64,000 nt of DNA from Rhodocyclaceae bacterium. Lineage in GTDB: Bacteria > Pseudomonadota > Gammaproteobacteria > Burkholderiales > Rhodocyclaceae. Numbering within the stretch: the first letter of the stretch is position 1; every line of letters begins with the position of its first letter. The stretch is from NCBI GenBank assembly GCA_022072095.1, contig JAJVIJ010000012.1:86248-150247 (forward strand), in the 5' to 3' direction. The position numbers were made by a program, and so were the translations under genes. A model generated the notes under the pieces. It saw only the letters and a program-made list of their open reading frames with translations, searched no databases and had not been told where the DNA came from. This document shows positions 33,935 to 41,821 of the stretch, piece after piece.

Positions 33935-33958
33935 GATGTGACCAATATTCGTCACATC
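33935..33958. promoter_or_regulatory. Palindrome, candidate upstream activator (enhancer) site
   Basis: GATGTGAC-N8-GTCACATC is a perfect eight-base inverted repeat. It lies 111-134 bases upstream of the minus-24 element of the prepilin promoter and about 83 bases before the kinase GTG. That is the usual place and architecture for an NtrC-type activator site. A related half-site GTGACGAAAT is at 33904-33913. Confidence 0.55.
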
Positions 33959-34040
33959 GGACGGGCATATCGATGGGTTCCGGCACCCTTTTCGATGTCG
34001 GTGGCCTGTGCGGTGGGTACGCCGTGAATGGAGCATCAGC

Positions 34041-35837
34041 GTGAGAGTGGACGGCGGCGACGGGGTGGCCGACCAAGGCCAGCGTACGTGGCGGCCTGGA
34101 TGGCGCCAGGCGGAGCCGCTGCTGCTCGTCGCGCTGCTGGCGAGCGTGCACACGCTGCTGTTGGCCGGGGCCGAAACGGCTTTGGGTCGTGCGCTGGCGC
34201 TCAGCAGTCTGGGCCTGATGCTGCTTTGGCAGCCGCTGGTCGCCGGTGCCGTAGCCGTCACACCCCGCCAGCTCTGGGGGGCCGTGCTGGGGGCCGGGGC
34301 GGTACTGGTTTGGCTGAACGGCTGGATCGTGCTGCTGTGGATCGTGTTGCTCGCCGCGCTCATCGGCGGCCGGGTCGTCGTCGGCCCCGGGCGGCTGCCG
34401 CGCATCGCGCAATTGTGTGCGTTCGCCTATCTGGTCGGCGCGCTGTCGCTGATTGCGCTGCCCGCGCTCGTCGAGCCCGAGTTTGCGCCGCCGGCGGGTT
34501 TGCGCGAGCTCGCGTTCTGGGTGCTGCCGGTGCTGTGGTTGCCGCTGTGCCTGCCAGGGGCCGGAGCGCGCCAGCGTTCGCTCGGCGCGGGCATCGACTT
34601 CATCGCCAGCCTGATCGTGCTGCTCGTGCTGGCGACCGTGGGTCTGGGTACGCTGGCGATCCTGTCGACGAGCCGGATCGGCTATGTGCCCAGCCTGCTG
34701 ATCGCACTGGCGGGCGTTGCCGCGATGCTGGTCGCGCTGAGCCTGGCCTGGCAGCCTCGCGGCCGTTATCGCGGCATAGGGCTGTCGATGACGCGCTACC
34801 TGCTGTCGCTGGTGCTGCCGTACGAACGCTGGCTGGCCGGGCTCGCCGAGTTCGCGCGGCGCGAGGAGGATCCGGATCGTTTCCTGATCGAGGCGCTGGA
34901 CAGCCTGCGCGACCTGCCCTGGGTCGCCGGGGGCCACTGGAGCCTGGGCGGCAGCGAACACCGTTTCGGGCGCACGCTGGGTCATGCGCAGCCCTTCAAC
35001 TTCGGCGACGTGGCCCTGGTGCTGTATACCGCGCACCCGCTGTCCCCGAGTCTGCTGTGGCACTTCGACTTGATGCTGCGCCTGCTGGCCGAGTTTCATG
35101 CCGCGAAGCGGCGCAGCCTGGCGCTGCAGCAGCTCACTTACCTCAGTGCCGTACACGAGACCGGCGCGCGTCTGACGCACGACATCAAGAATCTCTTGCA
35201 GTCGCTGACCGCGCTGTGCTTCGCCGCCGAGCGTGAGTCGGATCCGCCCAGCCCGCATTTCCGGCAGCTGATGCAGCGACAGCTGCCTCAGCTCGCGCAG
35301 CGCTTGCAGGCGACGCTGGACGCCTTGAGCCACCCGGACGCCGGCCGTGACGATGAGCGCCCGGCCTTGGTGTGGTGGGAGTCCCTGGTGCGGCGCTACG
35401 AAGGCAGCGGCATCCGCTTCAGCTGCGTCGATACCCCAGACGACTCGCCGGTGCCGGTCGATCTGCTGGACAACGTCGCCGACAACCTGTTGCGCAATGC
35501 CCAGGCCAAGCGTGCCCGCCAGGCGGGGGCGGAGGGGGAAGCCGAGGTGGCGATCACCGTGCGAGTCCGATTTGCCGGTGGACCGGCCTTGTCCGTGGAG
35601 GACGACGGTCGGCCGGTGCCCGACGCGCTCGCGCGACAGTTGTTTCGCGCACCGGTGGATTCGGCCACCGGCTTCGGCATCGGTCTGTTGCAGGCCGCGC
35701 GCTATGCCGAACGTCGCGGATTTGTGTTGTGGCTTGCCGAGAATCGGCCCGGCCGCGTGCGTTTTCAGTTGGAGCCGGCGCGCTCGGCGCGGCCGGGGGT
35801 GACCGCATCGGGATCGGCACTGCCAGCCAGACGATAG
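34041..35837 (+). CDS. Membrane histidine kinase, PrsK-like
   Basis: The 598-residue sensor kinase has about eight membrane helices in the first 260 residues, a GAF-like stretch, then the catalytic core. The phospho-accepting His is in LTHDIKNLLQSLTAL (about residue 379). This H-box form is like that of PrsK, the PEP-CTERM system kinase. The ATPase domain shows DNVADNLLRNAQ (N box) and SVEDDGRPVPD, then TGFGIGLLQAARYAE (G2). The start is uncertain: GTG 34041 has GGAG seven bases upstream, while ATG 34008 also fits the frame. Its last 73 bases overlap the convergent cyclase gene. The likely partner is the sigma-54 response regulator at 51209-52669. Confidence 0.85.
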   Translation: MRVDGGDGVADQGQRTWRPGWRQAEPLLLVALLASVHTLLLAGAETALGRALALSSLGLMLLWQPLVAGAVAVTPRQLWGAVLGAGAVLVWLNGWIVLLWIVLLAALIGGRVVVGPGRLPRIAQLCAFAYLVGALSLIALPALVEPEFAPPAGLRELAFWVLPVLWLPLCLPGAGARQRSLGAGIDFIASLIVLLVLATVGLGTLAILSTSRIGYVPSLLIALAGVAAMLVALSLAWQPRGRYRGIGLSMTRYLLSLVLPYERWLAGLAEFARREEDPDRFLIEALDSLRDLPWVAGGHWSLGGSEHRFGRTLGHAQPFNFGDVALVLYTAHPLSPSLLWHFDLMLRLLAEFHAAKRRSLALQQLTYLSAVHETGARLTHDIKNLLQSLTALCFAAERESDPPSPHFRQLMQRQLPQLAQRLQATLDALSHPDAGRDDERPALVWWESLVRRYEGSGIRFSCVDTPDDSPVPVDLLDNVADNLLRNAQAKRARQAGAEGEAEVAITVRVRFAGGPALSVEDDGRPVPDALARQLFRAPVDSATGFGIGLLQAARYAERRGFVLWLAENRPGRVRFQLEPARSARPGVTASGSALPARR

Positions 35838-37156
35838 ACGCGCGTGTCACCCTTGCCTTTCAGATAGATCGTCTGCGGCTCGAAAAACCGGTAGCGACCG
35901 CACAGTCGCCGCCACGTGGCGGTATCGGTCTGGATCATCCCCGGCACGCCCTCGCTGGTGATGCGGCTGGCCAGGTTGACGGTGTCGCCCCAGAGGTCAT
36001 AGATGAATTTCTTCTTGCCGACGACGCCGGCGACGACCGGGCCGGTGCCGATGCCGATGCGCACGTCGAGCGGCCGGCCAATGTCCTGGGTGTGGGCGGC
36101 GAGCCAGTCGCGCATCGCCAGCGCCATGTCGGCGATGGCGGCGGTGTAGTCGTGGGTGTCGGTGTTGAGACCGCCGGCGACCATGTAGGCATCGCCGATC
36201 GTCTTGATCTTTTCCAGCTTGAGCGATTCGGCGAGTTCGTCGAAATGCGAAAACACCCGGTTCAGCATCGCGAACACCTGTACCGGGGTCATGCCGGCCG
36301 CGACCTGCGTGAAATTCACGATGTCGGCGAACATCACCGTGACATCGGCGAAGCCGTCGGCGATGGTCTGGTCGTTGCGCTTCAGCCGGTCAGCGACCGG
36401 CCCCGGCAGGATGTTGAGCAGCAACATCTCCGAGCGCGCCTGCTCGACGCGCAGCTGCGCGTGGGCGGCGTGCAGGCGCGCACGCGCGCGCGCCTTTTCA
36501 CGAAAGGCGAAACGCAGCAGCAGGAATACGATGGTCGAAACCGTCGCGATGTTGAGCGTGAAGAACACGACGACCGTCTCGAGCGGGATGTGCGGTCGCC
36601 GATAGGTGGCGAGCGGACCGAGCGCATAGTCGAAGTAGCCGGTCAGCGCGAGCATGAAGAGGTAAGCCGCGAACCAGGCGCCGGCCGGCCTCGTGCCCAG
36701 GCACAGCAAGGCGCCCACCGGCCCGAGCAGCCCCCACAGCACGAGGCCCGATCCGGCGACGATATTGCCGATCGCCCATTGCATCACGAAGGGAAAGAAC
36801 AGGAACAAGGCCAGCTGAATGACGCGAAAGCGCTCGAAGCGGCCGCTCTTCAGGTATGCGAACAGATTGACCGCGAGCAGGACCTGGTAGGCGAACGGCA
36901 GTGTCGACGACACCTGCGGCCCCATGCGCCAATAGAGAGCGAGCCAGAGCGCGGACGCGATGCTGACCAGGCCGGTGGCGAAGATCAGCAGCGCCTTGGC
37001 CAGGCGCGTGTCGTCGTCGTCTTCGGGTGTGATGCCGGCCTCGCGCAGCCGTGTCAGCAAGGGGGCGCGGGTTGTGGCTTCGGCTCGCTCCGGTGCCAGT
37101 GGTTCAGCCGCCACGGTCGGCACAGGGTCGGCTGAGTCGGCAGGTTTGGCGGACAT
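35765..37156 (-). CDS. Membrane-bound class III adenylate cyclase
   Basis: The 463-residue protein has six hydrophobic segments between about residues 55 and 220, a short coiled linker, and a class III cyclase domain. The metal Asp residues are in VMFADIVNFTQ and GDAYMVAGG. Purine selection appears to be ATP because the specificity pair is Lys in KIKTIGDAYM and Asp in IYDLWGDTVNLASR. The transition-state Asn/Arg lie in the latter segment. It starts 18 bases after the pilin gene upstream on the same strand and probably belongs to the pilus transcript. Its end overlaps the kinase gene by 73 bases. Confidence 0.9.
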   Translation of the reverse strand: MSAKPADSADPVPTVAAEPLAPERAEATTRAPLLTRLREAGITPEDDDDTRLAKALLIFATGLVSIASALWLALYWRMGPQVSSTLPFAYQVLLAVNLFAYLKSGRFERFRVIQLALFLFFPFVMQWAIGNIVAGSGLVLWGLLGPVGALLCLGTRPAGAWFAAYLFMLALTGYFDYALGPLATYRRPHIPLETVVVFFTLNIATVSTIVFLLLRFAFREKARARARLHAAHAQLRVEQARSEMLLLNILPGPVADRLKRNDQTIADGFADVTVMFADIVNFTQVAAGMTPVQVFAMLNRVFSHFDELAESLKLEKIKTIGDAYMVAGGLNTDTHDYTAAIADMALAMRDWLAAHTQDIGRPLDVRIGIGTGPVVAGVVGKKKFIYDLWGDTVNLASRITSEGVPGMIQTDTATWRRLCGRYRFFEPQTIYLKGKGDTRVYRLAGSADPDAVTPGRAERAGSN

Positions 37157-37174
37157 CGGTTCGATCGCGCTCGG

Positions 37175-37909
37175 TCAGGGCAATTGCTGCGCCGCGATCA
37201 TGCGGTTATACAGCACATTGGCGGACAGCCAGACGACGAGGTCATCGAAATCGCTCGCTTCGGTCCGGCCCACGAAGGCGGGGTCGGCGGCCACGGTGGC
37301 GTTCGGGTTGGGGTTGTGGGTCTCGTCGCTGCCGGCGCCGGAGCCCGAGCCGCGTCGGCCCAGCGAATAGACGACGGCCACGGCATCGTCGGCCAGCCGG
37401 TTCGCGGCCACGCAATTCGCCGCCGCGGTGCCGGGTGCGGTGATCGCGCTGCCTTGGGCGCAGATCTTCAGGTCCGGCGCCAGGTTCGACAGGCCGACAC
37501 TGCGCAGCCCGTTCGCCGTCGAAAACGCGTTGGCATTGGCCGTGGTGAGCGCATAGCGCACACGGTTGCCCCAGCCGTCGAGCAGGTAGCCCTGGGTGTC
37601 CGTTGGCGACAGTCCGAGCGTCACCGCCGGGACGTAGCCGTTCCACGGGCGCGCACAGACACCCCCGCCGGACGGATATTCGATGCCAGTGTCGCCGGCA
37701 TCGCCGCGTGCCGGGCAGGGCAGGCGGCCATGTGCCGCGGCATAGCCCAGCAGGGCGTCGCGCACTTCGTCCAGCCGGCGCAGGCTTTCCTGGGTGTTGC
37801 GCGCATCCATCTGCGCCGACAAGGGCACGAGCAGGCCGCCCAGCAGCAGCGCGACGACGAGCAGCACCATGGACAGCTCGATCAATGTGAAACCTCGTTG
37901 CCGTTTCAT
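37175..37909 (-). CDS. Minor type IV pilin (pseudopilin-like)
   Basis: The 244-residue product begins MKRQRG then FTLIELSMVLLVVALLLGGL, a canonical prepilin leader with Glu5. The head has DALLGYAAAHGRLPCPARGD, then WNGYVPAVTLGL and ends with FDDLVVWLSANVLYNRM. The same pattern recurs in the larger neighbour at 37906-40620. It contains several Cys that could form disulfides in the periplasm. The ATG overlaps the stop of that neighbour (ATGA), so it starts at 37909 and not at the upstream in-frame codon. It probably sits in the pilus tip or priming complex. Confidence 0.85.
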   Translation of the reverse strand: MKRQRGFTLIELSMVLLVVALLLGGLLVPLSAQMDARNTQESLRRLDEVRDALLGYAAAHGRLPCPARGDAGDTGIEYPSGGGVCARPWNGYVPAVTLGLSPTDTQGYLLDGWGNRVRYALTTANANAFSTANGLRSVGLSNLAPDLKICAQGSAITAPGTAAANCVAANRLADDAVAVVYSLGRRGSGSGAGSDETHNPNPNATVAADPAFVGRTEASDFDDLVVWLSANVLYNRMIAAQQLP

Positions 37910-40620
37910 ATGCGGCCGACGAGTTGATCGTTGAAGCCGGGCGACAACGGCCGCTGGATGAAGCGGGGGTCCGGGCTGGCGGCCAGGCCGTTGCGCGAGG
38001 TGTGGGCGTTGGTCGCTGGGTCGGGCAGACCGAAAGGATTGGCTTCTCCTTCGAAGTACTGCCTGATGTCGGCGCTGGGACGGAGCTGGCCGGTCAGTGC
38101 GTGGCCCGGTATCAGCACCACCAGCGCATAGGGCTTGCCGTCGATCGTGAGCGGGTGCGCCGGATCGGCGGCGAGCTGGTAATAGACGCGCGTAGGCCAG
38201 TCGTTGTCCGCGAACCACTTGTGGCAGCCGGTGCCATCGTCCCAAACCACGGCGATCTTGGCGCCGGCGCTCCCCCGTGGCACCGGCAGCGCTGCCAGCG
38301 CCGCCAGCGCGGCATCGGCCGCGGCCAGTGCCTGGCCGGTTTGCAGGTCGCTGGCCGAGCCGATGACATCGACCGCTTCCGCGACCGCGGTGCGCAGCAG
38401 CGGCGGCAGCGTGCCGCTGGCCGGATCGAGCGCCGCGAGCAGGTCTTGCAGGTCGTCACCGGCACCCGGCAGGGTCTGGCCGAGCATGCCCAGCAATTCG
38501 GCGGTCGCCGCCGCCGCCGTGCGCAGCGCCTGCTCGCTGGCCGGGCCGGGGGCGGAGACGTGGTTGGCCAGCAAGGTCAGCAGCTCCTGGCGACGCAGGC
38601 GCGTGCTCGACTGGTCCAGCGCCGCGGTCACCAGTTGCAGCGTCAGCGCCAGCCCGCCGCTGACCTGCCCTAGTGTGGTCGTGGCGATCGCGTTGGCCAG
38701 GTTCGCGCCGGCGCTGGCAGCGGCGGCAAGCTTGGCAGCGGTCGGGTCGGCCAGCGCGGCCGCGGCGGCGCTTTCGGTCTGCGCGGCTGCGTCCAGGGCC
38801 GCCTGCCGGACAGGCAGAATCCCGCTTGCCTGCGTCTGCAAGCGGGTGAGCGCCGCGGTCGCGGCCTGGGCGCCGGCACGCAGCGTCGCGGCCATCTCCA
38901 CGGAAGCGGGCATGGCAACGATCGCGCGCACGCCGTCGGCGAGCTGGAGCGCGGTCGCTTGCGAAAATCCGAACACGCGTTGCATTTCGATGGTCTGGCG
39001 CAAGCCCGTAGCGGTGGTCACGGCAAGGTTCCCGAAAATGATTGCGTTGCTGACGGCGCCGGCATTGCCCATTCCGGTGGCAAGGACTTGCTGGGCCGCG
39101 GTCCATGCACTGTTGGCGGTCGCCGCGGTATTGCTCAAGGGCGACGCAATTTGGGCATTGCCGCTGCGTGCCAGGCCGCTCAGGCGAGCGAGCCGATAGG
39201 CGGCATTGGCCAGCATGGTGGCGCCAGCCATGGTCGGCTGGGCTCCGAACGCGCTGACTGCGGTGGCGAGATCGCCGACCGTCTGGGCGAGGACCGGCGC
39301 GTAAAGGTCGAGGCCGGTGTCGATCAGATGCTGGATCAAGGTATCGGTGTCGGTCCCGAGTGCAAGCAATAGGCTGGAAAACTGGCCGGTTGCGGCCACG
39401 GCCAGGGCGTTGGCGGACGTACGCACCGCCAGGACATCAGGGATCACCGTGGCCAGTCCGGGATGGAGCCGCGCACCCTGCTGCAAGCTGGCTTGCAGGC
39501 TGATCGTCAAGGTCTGTGCGGCAGCGCTGCGTTCGGTCGCGGACTGCGCGCCGGCCAGCGCCGCGCGCGCCGTGCCGACGCGGGCGACCGCCTGTTGAAA
39601 CTCGCCGGCGACATCGACATCGGATTGCAGTGCCGGCAGGCGACCGAAGCGCACGCCGGGAAGTCCGAGTCGCTCGTTCGAGGCGATCGGCGCCGGCCAG
39701 GGGTGGCGGCCGTGCAGACTGGCGTAATGGGTCAGGCATTCGCGCGCCTCGGCCGCGACGCGCCTTTCCACGGCCGCGAGCAGTTCATCGCGCGTGATGA
39801 CGACGATGCGGTCATTGACCAGCGGCCGTCCCTGGACGTCGGCGATCGGCCCGGTGATGAAGCCATCGTTGCCGTCCGCCAGGCCATCGTTGTCGGCGTC
39901 CTGATCGGCCAGGTCGGCATTGTCTTCGGCGTTGTCGGCGGGAGCCTTGTCCAGATAGTGGCGCGCGTCGCTCGCGTGGGCCGCGTTCCTGACCTGGGCG
40001 AGGCCATCGGCGCGCACCAGCGCGGCCCCGGGTGCGATGATGATGGCCACCACGCCGCTGCCGGTGCGGCCATCGTGAATCAGATTTCCAAGCGCATTGC
40101 GCACACTGATGGTGCCGCGCGTGTCGCTGTTGATCGGCGGTGCGCGCAGATTGTTCTTGAAGGTCGTCGCGACCGCATACCACAGGCGCTCGCCGCTGCC
40201 GTCCCGCAGTTCCGGCAGTCCCAGGGTTTTCCATGGCAGCCAGCCTAGCCGCGGCCGCGCCGGGTCGGTGCCGTTGACCTTGCCGCAGTGGCTGATTTCC
40301 GTTCCGCCGTCGCCATCGAGGTCGGGGCAGGGCAGGTCACCCGGGCGATCCTGGTCGGAATTGGCACAGGAGTTGTCGGCCTGTTGCCGGAAGGGTTGCG
40401 GGCCGACGGCCGTAACGCCGCAGCGGGCCGCATAGCCGAGCAGCGCGGCCTTGGCCTGCGCGAGCGCGGCGTCGGAACGCGCATCGCGCGTGACGGCGCC
40501 GGTCCCCGGGCGATACCAGAAGAACAGGCTCGCGCCCAGCAGCACGACGATTGCGACGATGGCCGGCAGCGCGGCGCCGCGTTGCCGGTTCGAGGTGACG
40601 AGGTGACGGCGAGATCCCAT
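37906..40620 (-). CDS. Giant PilX/MshP-like minor pilin with duplicated head and Ala-rich insertion
   Basis: The 904-residue product has the N-terminal segment RQRGAALPAIVAIVVLLGAS (about residues 12-31). It is like PilX/MshP minor pilins, with QRG before a membrane helix but no Glu5. Head 1 (about 50-285) has AALLGYAARCG, GDLPCPDLDGDGG, WLPWKTLGL and GVVAIIIAPGAAL. It also has a calcium-loop-like DADNDGLADGND (DxDxDGxxDxxD). A second head begins at ECLTHYASLHGRHPWPAP and resumes near VVWDDGTGCHKWFADNDW. About 440 Ala-rich, mostly helical residues lie between those two parts. It is coupled to the minor pilin downstream. I know of no characterised homologue of this architecture. Confidence 0.75.
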   Translation of the reverse strand: MGSRRHLVTSNRQRGAALPAIVAIVVLLGASLFFWYRPGTGAVTRDARSDAALAQAKAALLGYAARCGVTAVGPQPFRQQADNSCANSDQDRPGDLPCPDLDGDGGTEISHCGKVNGTDPARPRLGWLPWKTLGLPELRDGSGERLWYAVATTFKNNLRAPPINSDTRGTISVRNALGNLIHDGRTGSGVVAIIIAPGAALVRADGLAQVRNAAHASDARHYLDKAPADNAEDNADLADQDADNDGLADGNDGFITGPIADVQGRPLVNDRIVVITRDELLAAVERRVAAEARECLTHYASLHGRHPWPAPIASNERLGLPGVRFGRLPALQSDVDVAGEFQQAVARVGTARAALAGAQSATERSAAAQTLTISLQASLQQGARLHPGLATVIPDVLAVRTSANALAVAATGQFSSLLLALGTDTDTLIQHLIDTGLDLYAPVLAQTVGDLATAVSAFGAQPTMAGATMLANAAYRLARLSGLARSGNAQIASPLSNTAATANSAWTAAQQVLATGMGNAGAVSNAIIFGNLAVTTATGLRQTIEMQRVFGFSQATALQLADGVRAIVAMPASVEMAATLRAGAQAATAALTRLQTQASGILPVRQAALDAAAQTESAAAAALADPTAAKLAAAASAGANLANAIATTTLGQVSGGLALTLQLVTAALDQSSTRLRRQELLTLLANHVSAPGPASEQALRTAAAATAELLGMLGQTLPGAGDDLQDLLAALDPASGTLPPLLRTAVAEAVDVIGSASDLQTGQALAAADAALAALAALPVPRGSAGAKIAVVWDDGTGCHKWFADNDWPTRVYYQLAADPAHPLTIDGKPYALVVLIPGHALTGQLRPSADIRQYFEGEANPFGLPDPATNAHTSRNGLAASPDPRFIQRPLSPGFNDQLVGRI

Positions 40621-40639
40621 CGGCGTCGACAGCCGCGAA

Positions 40640-41146
40640 TCAGCGGGCAGCCCGTCGTGGCGTGTTCGGCGCCGGTGCCTTCGCGGTCGGCTGGCTCCCG
40701 GGCGCCCGGATCATGCCGGCCCCCAAGGCCGAAGACCGCTCCATCGTCGTCATGTCGACGATCTCGCCGACCCGCAACGTGATGCGCTGCGAATCCCCGA
40801 GTTCGATCTCGGCGCGACCGCCATCGCCATGATCGCTACGATTGCTGCGATCGGAACCGCGGCGCGGCATGTGGTTCACCCACACCGTACTGGCGCCGCC
40901 GCTGCGCCGGACGACACCGTTCAAGGTGACGGTGCCGGCCGCCGCCGCCGGGCGCTCGCGCTCGCCACGAACACGGGCACGGTCCAGCGCTGCCCGATCG
41001 GCGGGCGCAAGAAACAGGCGCCCGACGGTGTCGGCGCGGGGTGGCGGTGGTGCGGCGGGTGCTTCCACGATGGCCATGGCCGGGCCGTCAAGGATCCCGA
41101 GCAAGCAGACCGCGAGTGCGACATGGCGGAGCAGGGTTCTAGCCAT
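40640..41146 (-). CDS. mshK: MshK-like (PilP/GspC-like) pilus assembly protein
   Basis: The 168-residue product begins with a signal or anchor (MARTLLRHVALAVCLLGILD) and a Pro-rich linker. A short beta domain follows: GTVTLNGVVRRSGGASTVWV and DSQRITLRVGEIVDM. This resembles the MshK/PilP/GspC homology region that links inner-membrane components to the secretin. Similarity is mostly by pattern and by position directly after mshJ. ATG 41146 overlaps mshJ by eight bases. An Arg/Pro-rich tail follows. Confidence 0.65.
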   Translation of the reverse strand: MARTLLRHVALAVCLLGILDGPAMAIVEAPAAPPPPRADTVGRLFLAPADRAALDRARVRGERERPAAAAGTVTLNGVVRRSGGASTVWVNHMPRRGSDRSNRSDHGDGGRAEIELGDSQRITLRVGEIVDMTTMERSSALGAGMIRAPGSQPTAKAPAPNTPRRAAR

Positions 41147-41747
41147 TCTGATCGGTGGCACGCAGCGTGATCCAGTCTATCGAGCATTGCACGCGCAGGC
41201 GTGGCGCGAGCCAGTCGGACGGCTCGAAATCGAGCCGCTCGAGCGTACATTGCCGCGGGCTGACGATGGCGCCGTGCGCCTCGTGCATGCCCGCCAGCCA
41301 TCGCAGCAGATCGCCCTCGTGCAGCAGTTTGCCCTGGATGTTCATGCGGCTGGCGAAAAAGCGGAAGCGCCCCGAATCGGGCGCATCGTAGAGGCGGTCT
41401 AGCGCGCCTTGCGGGGCGAACTCGATGCTCAGATCTCCCAGGCGGAGGCGCTTGTGCAGCGCTCGCATCATTTCGATCCAGTCCAGGCGTCGCTCCTGGC
41501 CCAGCAGGCCGTCCCGTGTCAGCTCGCTGAAGGCGGTGACGTAGGCGACGATTTCCTGCTCGTCGCGCAGCGCGCGCACGAGTTCCGCGCTGCCTGCTTC
41601 CTTGGTGCGCATGCTCTCGGCCAAGCGCTGCTCGGCCTGATGCTGTCGGTCGACGACCCAGACGAGTGCGAGGCCGCTCGCGATGATGGCAAGTCCCAGC
41701 AATACGATCGAGACGCGCAGCCCGTGCAACCAGAAGCGCGCATTCAT
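41139..41747 (-). CDS. mshJ: MshJ-like (PilO-like) inner-membrane protein
   Basis: The 202-residue bitopic protein has one membrane helix near LRVSIVLLGLAIIASGLALV (residues 10-29), a coiled coil to about residue 65 and a periplasmic domain. This is the layout of PilO/GspM alignment-complex proteins. It contains GLLGQERRLDWIEMMRALHK, which recurs in this group. ATG 41747 overlaps the stop of a 25-codon open frame that bridges the gap to mshI. Its end overlaps the mshK-like gene. Confidence 0.7.
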   Translation of the reverse strand: MNARFWLHGLRVSIVLLGLAIIASGLALVWVVDRQHQAEQRLAESMRTKEAGSAELVRALRDEQEIVAYVTAFSELTRDGLLGQERRLDWIEMMRALHKRLRLGDLSIEFAPQGALDRLYDAPDSGRFRFFASRMNIQGKLLHEGDLLRWLAGMHEAHGAIVSPRQCTLERLDFEPSDWLAPRLRVQCSIDWITLRATDQNG

Positions 41748-41821
41748 TCGGGTTCACGCGAACGTTCGGGGCCGCGGCGCGTACGCTTGTCGGCGGCGAT
41801 GTCGGCGTGTCGTGGTTTCAT
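41744..41821 (-). CDS. Possible 25-residue protein bridging mshI and mshJ
   Basis: The frame starts in the TGATG junction at the mshI stop and ends in the ATGA junction at the mshJ start, so it is coupled at both ends. It would encode a very basic peptide beginning MKPRHADIAADKRTRRGP. There is no independent evidence that the peptide is made or functions. Its role could simply be to carry ribosomes across the gap. Confidence 0.35.
   Translation of the reverse strand: MKPRHADIAADKRTRRGPERSREPE

Noticed and set aside
33937..33956. CRP-binding site at TGTGAC...GTCACA
   Set aside because: The half-sites resemble CRP, but TGTGA and TCACA are ten bases apart instead of six, so a CRP dimer would not fit. 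An NtrC-type or other regulator is more likely.
33792..35333. A 513-codon open frame on the minus strand
   Set aside because: It is antisense to the histidine kinase, composed mostly of Arg, Gln, Ala and Pro, and shows no motif. It is a by-product of high GC in the third codon position.
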